A stretch of DNA of 43,227 nucleotides. Source: an uncultured Methylococcaceae bacterium. GTDB taxonomy: Bacteria; Pseudomonadota; Gammaproteobacteria; Methylococcales; Methylococcaceae. Positions 8,413 to 15,806 of the stretch are shown in pieces; within the stretch, counting starts at the first letter, position 1; each line of letters starts with the position of its first letter. The notes under the pieces are model-generated. The model worked only from the letters and a program-made list of their open reading frames with translations. It searched no databases and had not been told where the DNA came from. Where the stretch lies: the NCBI GenBank assembly GCA_903934875.1, contig CAIZPP010000083.1:1-43227 (forward strand). The letters run 5' to 3'. The position numbers and the translations under genes are program-made.

Positions 8413-9243
8413 ATGATTAATACCCACAAAATCATCATTACGCCGGAAAAATCAGTACTGAGCTTCTGGCTGGAGTTGTGGGGGTATCGTGATTTATTCT
8501 ATTTTCTAGCTTGGCGGGATTTCAAGGTACGCTATAAACAAACTGTGCTAGGTGTGGTGTGGGCGGTGATACGGCCTTTGCTAACCATGCTGATATTGAG
8601 CGTTATCTTTGGGCACCTCGCGAAGTTGCCCAGCGAAGGCGGAGCACCTTATCAAATTATGGTTTTTTCCGCCATGCTGCCGTGGTATTTCTTTGCCTCA
8701 ACCATGCAAGACAGTAGCCAATCGCTAGTGACGAATGCCAACATGATCACCAAAGTCTATTTTCCCCGCTTAATCATTCCAATCAGCACTCTGTTTGTCA
8801 CGACGGTGGATTTCCTGATTTCTTTGGTGATTTTCTTCCTGATGATGGCGTGGCTGAATTTTGTGCCTACCTTAAAAATCGCATGGTTGCCGTTGTTTTT
8901 CCTACAGGCAGCACTATCGTCGATAGGCATGGGGCTGTGGCTGGCTGCACTGACCGTCAGTTACCGTGATTTTCGCCATGTCGTGCCATTTCTGCTTCAA
9001 ATCGGATTATATGTGTCACCTGTCGCATTCAGTAGCGGCATAATCCCGGAGCAATGGCGGCAGTTATACGCGTTAAATCCGCTGGTTGGTGTGATCGATG
9101 GTTTCCGCTGGTGTCTGCTGGATGAGACCGTCAGGCTGGAATGGTATAATTTCGACATCTCCTTAGCCAGTGGTCTTTTATTGCTAATCAGCGGATTATG
9201 GTTTTTCCAGAGGGTTGAGCGGCGTTTTGCGGATATCATATAA
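8413..9243 (+). CDS. wzm: ABC-2 type polysaccharide export permease (Wzm)
   Basis: A 276-residue inner-membrane permease with about six hydrophobic segments. The family N-terminus LFYFLAWRDFKVRYKQTVLG and the C-terminal NPLVGVIDGFRW are both clear. It exports lipid-linked O-antigen, capsule or teichoic-acid-like glycans with the adjacent ATPase, whose ATG starts 3 bases after this stop. The start codon comes 2 bases after the E2 duplicate end, and no Shine-Dalgarno sequence is visible there. The element has apparently replaced the natural leader. Confidence 0.94.
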   Translation: MINTHKIIITPEKSVLSFWLELWGYRDLFYFLAWRDFKVRYKQTVLGVVWAVIRPLLTMLILSVIFGHLAKLPSEGGAPYQIMVFSAMLPWYFFASTMQDSSQSLVTNANMITKVYFPRLIIPISTLFVTTVDFLISLVIFFLMMAWLNFVPTLKIAWLPLFFLQAALSSIGMGLWLAALTVSYRDFRHVVPFLLQIGLYVSPVAFSSGIIPEQWRQLYALNPLVGVIDGFRWCLLDETVRLEWYNFDISLASGLLLLISGLWFFQRVERRFADII

Positions 9244-9246
9244 ACC

Positions 9247-10512
9247 ATGCCCATAGTCATCCGCGCCGAAAACATCGGCAAACTGTATCGCATCAACCAT
9301 GAAACCCAAGGCCGGGGCTTTCACTATAAGACCCTGCGTGAAGCCATTGTCGACACGGGCAAGGCCATTGGGCGCGGGTTGCGCATGGGCAAGCAGGAGG
9401 AGATAGACCGCAGTGAAGAGGATTTTTGGGCGCTGCAAGATATTAGCTTTGAAATCCAGCAAGGCGACCGGGTAGGCATCATCGGCCGCAACGGCGCGGG
9501 CAAATCCACGCTGTTAAAAATCCTTAGCCGCATCGTTCCCCCCACTACCGGCAAGGTGACGATTGAAGGGCGCGTCGCCAGCCTGCTGGAAGTCGGCACA
9601 GGCTTCCACCCCGAATTGACCGGGCGGGAAAACATCTTCCTCAATGGGGCAATTTTGGGGATGCGCAAGCAGGAAATAAAACGCAAGTTTGATGAAATCG
9701 TAGCGTTTGCCGAAGTGGAAAAGTTTCTCGACACCCCGGTCAAGCACTACTCGTCCGGCATGTATGTGCGCTTGGCTTTTGCCGTGGCAGCGCATTTGGA
9801 GCCGGATATTTTGTTTGTAGATGAGGTGTTGGCTGTTGGTGATGCGCAATTTCAGAAAAAATGTTTAGGTAAAATGGAGGATGTTAGCAAGGAGGGCAGA
9901 ACTATTTTATTTGTAAGCCATAATATGCAAGCTATCCGACAGCTATGTACCCGCACCTTTGTTTTAGATAAGGCTAAAATAGCATATAGTGGAAATTGCT
10001 CTAAAGCAATAAGTCATTATTTTGGTGCTGATATCAAGCTAGATTTGATGCATATTTCAGCCTATAAGCACAAAAGAGCCTATCTAAAATATATTGAGTT
10101 TTTAGATGAATTAGGCAAAACAAAACAAATTTTTCTTCAATCTGATAAAATTCAAGTACGCATAGTATTTGTTATACAAGAAGCAGTTAAAGAATTTTCA
10201 ATTGCAATGGCTATTTTGCATGGTGATGGATTGGCAGTCTTTTCAGAGGCACTATGCGACCAAGTAAAGCCTACATCTATACAAGAAGGTGAATATTCAA
10301 TATCCTTTTTTTTGAACTTGAGTTATTTAAAGCTGGAACCCTATTTTTTAGCAGTTCACCTTACAGACATGATGCTTGGAGAATCCCTAGACTACAATAA
10401 TTCTATACCCTTGCCTGAAATCAAAAACCCTTCGGCTGATACTTTCATTGAATCAAGACGTTGGGGTGTCGTCAGATTGCCAGTTAAATGGTCAGAAATT
10501 GAAGCTTGCTAG
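9247..10512 (+). CDS. wzt: ABC transporter ATPase with carbohydrate-binding tail (Wzt)
   Basis: A 421-residue ATPase that powers Wzm. Walker A is GRNGAGKS (80-87), the signature SSGM (169-172), Walker B ILFVDE (188-193), and the switch histidine is in VSHNM (His225). Residues from about 250 on form a Wzt_C-like beta domain, which in this family recognises the modified end of the O-antigen chain. Base use changes sharply near codon 200 (about 9850): the upstream part is GC-balanced, whereas the rest and the following genes are AT-rich. The gene therefore looks mosaic, with an exchanged substrate-binding domain. A methyltransferase follows 3 bases downstream, fitting chain-end methylation read by the tail domain. 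Confidence 0.94.
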   Translation: MPIVIRAENIGKLYRINHETQGRGFHYKTLREAIVDTGKAIGRGLRMGKQEEIDRSEEDFWALQDISFEIQQGDRVGIIGRNGAGKSTLLKILSRIVPPTTGKVTIEGRVASLLEVGTGFHPELTGRENIFLNGAILGMRKQEIKRKFDEIVAFAEVEKFLDTPVKHYSSGMYVRLAFAVAAHLEPDILFVDEVLAVGDAQFQKKCLGKMEDVSKEGRTILFVSHNMQAIRQLCTRTFVLDKAKIAYSGNCSKAISHYFGADIKLDLMHISAYKHKRAYLKYIEFLDELGKTKQIFLQSDKIQVRIVFVIQEAVKEFSIAMAILHGDGLAVFSEALCDQVKPTSIQEGEYSISFFLNLSYLKLEPYFLAVHLTDMMLGESLDYNNSIPLPEIKNPSADTFIESRRWGVVRLPVKWSEIEAC

Positions 10513-10515
10513 ATC

Positions 10516-11328
10516 ATGAAAAAAATCATAGATAGAATATTCAATCATATAGGATTTTATAGAAATTACTCTAGAAAGCATGAAATGTACCCTCATGTCC
10601 ACTTAAATTCCGAGATACAAAAAGCATTATCCATAGATACTAGTAATTTTAAACTATTAATCAATACAGAGCTAACAAAGCAGTTTCTGTTAGAAGACTT
10701 TTCTGGTTTGCCTGAATCTAAAGATATTTTTTCGATAAATGGAAAAATGCTTCCATGTTGGTTAGAGAGTGACAATAATTTAGAAGATGATTGGCTGACA
10801 ACGAAAAGCTATTATCCTCTTTACTTTCATATAGTAAAAACGTTTTCCACAAATAAATCAAAGTTAAGAGTTTTAGAAATTGGGGTTCGTACAGGGTATT
10901 TTGGTGTTGTTTGTGCTAAAGCAGTTGAATGTTCTTTATTATATGTTGGGGTTGATCCTAATATATATGTGGAAAACGGATTGGAACTTGCTTCAAAGTC
11001 GTTTGAATCAATTAGATCTAAAAAGATTAACTATGATTACGTCCTTATCAATGGACTATCAAATGACCCACACATTCAAAGCAGCCTTGCATGTAGTGGA
11101 CTGTTTGATATTATACATATAGACGGAAATCATACATTAAAAGGGAAGATAATTGATATTTATTTCGCAAGTAAGTTTATAAAAACTGACGGTCTAATAC
11201 TTTTAGATGACTATAATTTTCATTCAGATATAGTGCAGAATGCAATTAACCGAGCTTTCAAGTTACAGTGGATTAAAAGTATTGGGTATATCGCGACAAA
11301 AAGGGGGCTTGGTGTTTTGCGGGCTTAA
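10516..11328 (+). CDS. Class I SAM-dependent methyltransferase
   Basis: A 270-residue protein, AT-rich. Motif I is VLEIGVRTGYFGV near residue 120, and the acidic post-I residue is in YVGVDPN. LFDIIHIDGNHTLKGKIIDI followed by GLILLDDYNF resembles the Methyltransf_24/CmcI-like group, in which Asp/His/Asp residues hold a metal. The N-terminal 100 residues are unrecognised. It starts 3 bases after wzt and is probably translationally coupled. In ABC-dependent O-antigen systems a methyltransferase next to Wzt often caps the non-reducing end, which would be the inferred role here. Confidence 0.8.
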   Translation: MKKIIDRIFNHIGFYRNYSRKHEMYPHVHLNSEIQKALSIDTSNFKLLINTELTKQFLLEDFSGLPESKDIFSINGKMLPCWLESDNNLEDDWLTTKSYYPLYFHIVKTFSTNKSKLRVLEIGVRTGYFGVVCAKAVECSLLYVGVDPNIYVENGLELASKSFESIRSKKINYDYVLINGLSNDPHIQSSLACSGLFDIIHIDGNHTLKGKIIDIYFASKFIKTDGLILLDDYNFHSDIVQNAINRAFKLQWIKSIGYIATKRGLGVLRA

Positions 11329-11377
11329 CTTATTTTGTATAACCGAGAGCATATAAATATAAACAACATTACTCAAT

Positions 11378-11497
11378 TACAGCGTTTTCAATATCAAATA
11401 GTTATTTAATGCTTGGTATTACAGAATAGGTTATTCGGTTAACCTGAAGGGTTAACCGAATGTTTTTTTAGGTATATTTTTAAGATGAAAACGCTGA
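11378..11497 (-). repeat. Family E element E3, inverted, subfamily A
   Basis: A 120-bp copy running from TACAGCGTTTTCAATATCAA to AAGATGAAAACGCTGA. It holds a near-perfect palindrome ATTCGGTTAACC/GGTTAACCGAAT in its middle. The sequence TATCAAATAGTTA at 11392-11404 matches the IHF consensus WATCAANNNNTTR. It is inverted relative to E1 and E2 and lies 49 bp after the methyltransferase stop. Confidence 0.85.
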
Positions 11498-11654
11498 GCA
11501 TAAAAATATCTCCATGCTTCACATACCATTTTTATAAATGTACCTGATTAGGAAGATTCTTCAGCTATTACGATCTGGGTTTTGCTGAAACATCTTCCTA
11601 ATCTGGATGGTATGTGTATTAATACATCGCAAGGAGTCCCGGTTTGTATTTATG
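11498..11654. repeat. Spacer between E3 and E4 with nested inverted repeat
   Basis: No gene is present. A nested inverted repeat spans 11520-11616, with outer arms CACATACCA/TGGTATGTG and inner arms GATTAGGAAGAT/ATCTTCCTAATC. The left border (CATAAAAATATC, then ATGCTTCACATACC) and right border (GGAGTCCCGGTTTG..TTATG) recur around E9 and E10 at 34126-34333, so E3-spacer-E4 is itself a repeated compound unit. Confidence 0.7.
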
Positions 11655-11775
11655 TACAGCATTTTTATCTTAACAAAGGATAATAATAAAGGACACTCAA
11701 TCAAACCATCGTGTGTGTATGTGCCTTCCAAAATGATATAACATAAAAGTAACTCTTTGATATTAAAAGGCTGTA
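11655..11775 (+). repeat. Family E element E4, forward, subfamily B
   Basis: A 121-bp copy running from TACAGCATTTTTATCTTAAC to TTTGATATTAAAAGGCTGTA. It shares AAAGGATAATAATAAAGGA and GATATAAC with E2. Read in reverse, 11750-11762 gives TATCAAAGAGTTA, an IHF consensus match. It ends 35 bp before the next start codon. Confidence 0.85.
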
Positions 11776-11810
11776 ATAATGATTAACTATATTTTTTGGA
11801 AGTACTTGAA

Positions 11811-12512
11811 ATGAGAGAAATATTAGATAGTTATGTAAATAATTCCTTCGGACTCCCACTACAGTCTGAGTCCAAAATAAGGCATTTTGAATACAATTAT
11901 CGTCATTTATTTCCAGAAAATCTCAATGCGAAGATGCTTGATATAGGCGTAGGTCTTGGCGAGATGTTGACTTGCATGCGCGATTGGGGCTACCAAGATT
12001 ATATTGGTATTGATATTTCGCCTTCGACTATCAATTTTTGTAAATCACTTGGTTTGAACTGTCAGCAAGTTGAAGATAGCGCTAATTTTCTTCTTGAACA
12101 CAGCCAACAATATGATGTTATTACCTTACTTGATGTCTTAGAACATATAAAGAAGGAAGACGTTATTAATTTCTTGAAAGCCCTGCAAACCGCCTTGCGT
12201 CCGGGTGGACTCTTGATAATTCAAGTGCCAAACTTGCAGTCTCCTGACGGTTATTTACACCGCTACAATGATATTACTCATGAGTTTGGTTATATTGAAC
12301 ATAGTTTAGCTCAGGTTCTTATAACGGCTGGTTTCAAAAATTTTCAATTCAAAGGTTTTGAAGAATTTGTCATTGGTTCGGCTAGGGAAAATAAGTTAAA
12401 GCTATTTCGATCTATATATTGGTATTTTGTTCATAAATTGCGAGAAATAAATGGAAATATAAACCCAAAAATACTTAACCCGGTGTTTAGTGCATTTGTT
12501 TTAAAAGAGTAA
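11811..12512 (+). CDS. Class I SAM-dependent methyltransferase
   Basis: A 233-residue protein with a Methyltransf_23-like fold: motif I MLDIGVGLGEMLTC, acidic residue in YIGIDIS, and motif II/III VITLLDVLEHIKKED with LRPGGLLIIQVPN. The YIEHSLAQVLITAGFKNF segment is typical of sugar or lipid methyltransferases in surface-glycan loci. ATG 11811 is chosen because GGAAG lies 8 bases upstream; the frame is open back to a TTG at 11796. AT-rich. The next gene starts 28 bases after the stop, so the two probably form one unit lying between inverted elements E4 and E5. The substrate cannot be inferred. Confidence 0.85.
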   Translation: MREILDSYVNNSFGLPLQSESKIRHFEYNYRHLFPENLNAKMLDIGVGLGEMLTCMRDWGYQDYIGIDISPSTINFCKSLGLNCQQVEDSANFLLEHSQQYDVITLLDVLEHIKKEDVINFLKALQTALRPGGLLIIQVPNLQSPDGYLHRYNDITHEFGYIEHSLAQVLITAGFKNFQFKGFEEFVIGSARENKLKLFRSIYWYFVHKLREINGNINPKILNPVFSAFVLKE

Positions 12513-12540
12513 AATATTTTTTAGGTTGAAAGTAGTGACA

Positions 12541-14283
12541 ATGAAAATTGCTATTTGCAGTGAGTTTTCAGATTATTATTTAAATGAAATAGATAATAGT
12601 ATTAAAATTTACAATTTTACTATTTCAAAAAAATCCATCTCCATGATGGAAATATTTAACTCCGGTTTCTCTACGCCTGCTCGTTATTTGATGGAGATGC
12701 TTGTTCGAGTAACAAAATATATGGATAATAAGAGTGGTTTAACATCTCCAATCATCATTTTTAATCCACTTTATGAGTTCTTTAGTTGGGAAATATCTTG
12801 GGTTTTACGCTCAATCAAAATATCCGAATACTATCAAAGTGATATTGTTATTCTTTCCGATAATGACAATATACCCATCGCTTATTGTTTTATAAATCTG
12901 GATGTTGTGCAAGATAAAGAGTGCTATCTATGTTTTGTTTCAACAATTGATGCAGCATTAGACAGTGAATATTTGTCAAAAATATTTTCATGCTCCATGT
13001 CTTTAATAAAGATTAATGCATTAAGGTTAAAGGCAAAATGGAATCATAATGGGTTTTATTATGATAATAGGTATTTTAATGTATATATAACTTTAACCCA
13101 ACATGCCTTGTCTTTATTAAAAAAAAATGGAAAAAATAGTATAAAACTAGCTACGATAATGCCACATCATGCTGGTGATCTGTTGTTTCTTTCGCTGGCT
13201 GCCAAGTATACAAAAAGTATATTTTCACATATAGTAGTATGGAATAATTATGTTGATATTATTAATAAAGTTGAGCATAATTTAACAGTATTACCTGTTG
13301 AACTAGCTCCTCCATTCAGAGGTGGCTCACAATTGACTAATGATATTGATTATGTTTTAGCGCTGTATGATCAGGAGTTAGATAAAAGCTATTTATATTG
13401 TTATGGTCGTGGTACTAGAGAGCATGGTGGCAGTAATGAGCACCACCTTATAGATCACTATGCATTTCAGCTAGGTCATCACTGCATAAATGAAGATGAT
13501 TTAATTAGCAAAAATAAAACATACCCACCTGTTAAGCTTTTGCCTTCTATTAAAAAAAAATCAATATTTCTACATTTTGATGCTGGATGGTCACTAAAAG
13601 TTTACCCCAAGGATTGGCAGGAAGAGCTAATTGACTTGCTAATCAATGATGGTTTTTCTATTACCATTTTATGTGATAAAAAGGATGTTTATCAGGATAG
13701 TAAATGTAAACGCATTTTTTTTAAAAACTTATCTGCATTAACAGAATTATTACTTTCACATCATATTGTGGTGGGAATGGATTCATTTCCTGCCCACCTT
13801 GCTACGCATATTTTAGGTTTGCCAACGATTTGTTTGTTTAGCAATACAAATCATAGCAACGCTGGCGCGAAGATAACAGAATCTTATCTTTACTTGTGTA
13901 ATAATACATGTCAGCCTTGTTATTCAAATGATCTTTGTCCTAAAGGTTTTAATTTTTGTATAAATTTTAGAAACCCTAAAGATGTATTTGACTCTATAAC
14001 GGAAATGTTTAATATATTGTATATTAACAAAGAACTTAATGATCAATCAATTAAAAAATATCCTTATAAAAATCTACTAAAAATAAATAGAAAAAAGCCA
14101 GTTGGAATATCTAATAATATTAGTTATATTAAAATTAGATTGCTAAATTGTCTAATATTTTTATTTAGCATTTTTATGAAAATATATAAGCTTTCAAAAT
14201 CCTTTGTTGTTTGGATAAAAGAAAAAGGCTTAAAAAAAACTATGATACAAGTAATAAAAGTGCTTCGAAGATATTATATATAA
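12541..14283 (+). CDS. Large protein with C-terminal GT9 (heptosyltransferase-like) domain
   Basis: About 580 residues, very AT-rich. The C-terminal half has the look of ADP-heptose:LPS heptosyltransferase-type GT-B enzymes: KLATIMPHHAGDLLFLSLAA, then IFLHFDAGWSLKVYPKDWQ, and the donor-site segment HHIVVGMDSFPAHLATHILGLPTICLF. After this comes a cluster of four Cys (CNNTCQPCYSNDLCPKG), also common in GT9-like proteins. The first ~190 residues match nothing I recognise, and the last 60 are basic and hydrophobic. ATG 12541 is the first ATG of the frame; TTG 12526 and GTG 12535 are upstream alternatives. It is the last gene of the AT-rich block before E5. Confidence 0.68.
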   Translation: MKIAICSEFSDYYLNEIDNSIKIYNFTISKKSISMMEIFNSGFSTPARYLMEMLVRVTKYMDNKSGLTSPIIIFNPLYEFFSWEISWVLRSIKISEYYQSDIVILSDNDNIPIAYCFINLDVVQDKECYLCFVSTIDAALDSEYLSKIFSCSMSLIKINALRLKAKWNHNGFYYDNRYFNVYITLTQHALSLLKKNGKNSIKLATIMPHHAGDLLFLSLAAKYTKSIFSHIVVWNNYVDIINKVEHNLTVLPVELAPPFRGGSQLTNDIDYVLALYDQELDKSYLYCYGRGTREHGGSNEHHLIDHYAFQLGHHCINEDDLISKNKTYPPVKLLPSIKKKSIFLHFDAGWSLKVYPKDWQEELIDLLINDGFSITILCDKKDVYQDSKCKRIFFKNLSALTELLLSHHIVVGMDSFPAHLATHILGLPTICLFSNTNHSNAGAKITESYLYLCNNTCQPCYSNDLCPKGFNFCINFRNPKDVFDSITEMFNILYINKELNDQSIKKYPYKNLLKINRKKPVGISNNISYIKIRLLNCLIFLFSIFMKIYKLSKSFVVWIKEKGLKKTMIQVIKVLRRYYI

Positions 14284-14379
14284 GATTCAATCGGTTTCTT
14301 CATGGAAAACAATTCCCATTTATTGGAATCTATACAAGGCTAGATTTAGGCTGGTGTAAACCAGCCGAGTTCTCCATGT

Positions 14380-14502
14380 TACAGCGTTTTTAATATCAAA
14401 TAGTTACTTGTTAAGTTATATTATTTTGCAAGGCACAGACACACAGGATGGTTTGACTGAGCATCCTTTATAATTTGTCTTTGTTAAGATAAAAACGCTG
14501 TA
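14380..14502 (-). repeat. Family E element E5, inverted, subfamily B
   Basis: A 123-bp copy running from TACAGCGTTTTTAATATCAA to TTAAGATAAAAACGCTGTA, the reverse complement of the E2/E4 type (GGATGGTTTGACTGAGCATCC inside). TATCAAATAGTTA at 14394-14406 matches the IHF consensus. The wider gap 14284-14600 also has a small hairpin GGCTGG/CCAGCC at 14349-14366, without a T-tract. Confidence 0.85.
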
Positions 14503-14600
14503 TTTGCCTATGGGATATAGAGGAATTGAATGTGTGAAGCTCTCTTAACCTGAAATTATATTCTATGAAAATCCGCTAACCTTCTTGCCAAAGTATAAAT

Positions 14601-15704
14601 TTGATTTTAATAAATGGCCGCTTCTTTTCCCGCCGCCCAACCGGGGTTGACCGCTTCGCTATTGAGGTAATTACAGCTATTGATAATTTATTAGCTGTCA
14701 AAGATTCTGCCGTTGGGGAGATGGATTTCAGGATTTTGCTACCGCCAGGAGTCAAACCGGAGCGGCAATTTCTTCATATTCCTATTAAAACCCTAGGAAG
14801 GCTTACCGGGCAGTTGTGGGAGCAACTAGAGTTACCGCAAGCGGTGCCGCGCGATGGATTGTTGTTGAATTTTTGCAATACAGGCCCGGTTTTAACTAGG
14901 CAGCAGATTGTGGCAATTCATGATGCTGCGACGGTAAAGATGCCCATGGCTTACAGCCGTGCTTTTCGTTACTGGTATTGTATTTTGCTACCCATGCTAG
15001 GGCTGATTTCAAGGAAAGTACTTACGGTTTCAGAGTTTTCGAAGCAAGAGATTGCATCATCCTTTATGGTTCCCCGTGACAAGATTTCCGTGGTGAAATC
15101 GAGTGGTGAACATATTTGCCGATTTATGGCTGACACTAAAGCCATTCAGCGGTTCGGTTTGTCAAAGCGTCCGTATGTGCTTGCAGTCAGCAGTTTGGCG
15201 GCGCACAAAAATTTCCGCTTGATATTGGATACAATTACTCATTTGGAAAATCCACCTTTCGATATCGCGATTGCAGGTGGTGTGAGTTCGCTTGTGTTTG
15301 GTAAAGCGGATAAAAAAGAATATCAGCATGTAAAGTGGCTAGGGTATGTAAGCGATACAGAGTTGCGTGCACTGTATGAATCAGCCATGTGTTTTGTGTT
15401 CCCATCGCTCTATGAGGGCTTCGGGCTTCCGCCGCTTGAGGCAATGCATTGCGGTTGCCCGGTGTTGGCTTCTCTTGCGGCATCAATCCCTGAAGTCTGC
15501 GGTGATGCCGCATTGTATTTCGATCCGTATAAGGCGGAGGAGCTTGCTGTATTGCTGATGCGTGTGGCTAATGATTCTAGCCTTTGCGCTGAATTAATAC
15601 AAAAGGGTTATGCGCGTGCGGCTGAGTTTTCTTGGGATAAAACTGCACGAGAAATCGTTTCGCAAATTTCCACAGTATGTAACCTACAGCATTTTCATCT
15701 TTAA
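14601..15704 (+). CDS. GT4 family glycosyltransferase, TTG start
   Basis: A 367-residue GT-B enzyme that would add a sugar to the growing lipid-linked glycan in the cytoplasm. It has the family N-terminus NGRFFSRRPTGVDRFA, the mid-segment RPYVLAVSSLAAHKN and the nucleotide-sugar site FPSLYEGFGLPPLEAMHCGCPV with the EX7E glutamates. The conserved beginning forces the start to TTG 14601: an in-frame stop lies at 14577-14579 and no ATG or GTG intervenes. No Shine-Dalgarno is evident. The last six codons (LQHFHL and stop) are encoded by the left end of element E6, so the native C-terminus was probably replaced by the insertion. Confidence 0.88.
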   Translation: MILINGRFFSRRPTGVDRFAIEVITAIDNLLAVKDSAVGEMDFRILLPPGVKPERQFLHIPIKTLGRLTGQLWEQLELPQAVPRDGLLLNFCNTGPVLTRQQIVAIHDAATVKMPMAYSRAFRYWYCILLPMLGLISRKVLTVSEFSKQEIASSFMVPRDKISVVKSSGEHICRFMADTKAIQRFGLSKRPYVLAVSSLAAHKNFRLILDTITHLENPPFDIAIAGGVSSLVFGKADKKEYQHVKWLGYVSDTELRALYESAMCFVFPSLYEGFGLPPLEAMHCGCPVLASLAASIPEVCGDAALYFDPYKAEELAVLLMRVANDSSLCAELIQKGYARAAEFSWDKTAREIVSQISTVCNLQHFHL

Positions 15705-15806
15705 AATCTACCTAGTAAAGAATATTCAGCTAAGTTTCAAGTTAACTGAATAACTTGCCCTTTCATTCCAGCTATCAAGTAACTCTCTGATGTTGAAAAT
15801 GCTTTA
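15685..15806 (+). repeat. Family E element E6, forward, filling a gene junction
   Basis: A 122-bp subfamily A copy, TACAGCATTTTCATCTTTAA to TGATGTTGAAAATGCTTTA. Its first 20 bp encode the tail and stop of the preceding glycosyltransferase, and its final A is the first base of the next gene's ATG. The element is therefore the entire junction between two genes. Confidence 0.88.

Noticed and set aside
14349-14366. GGCTGG/CCAGCC hairpin as terminator after the GT9-like gene.
   Set aside because: The stem is only 6 bp and is followed by GAGTTCTCC rather than a T-tract.
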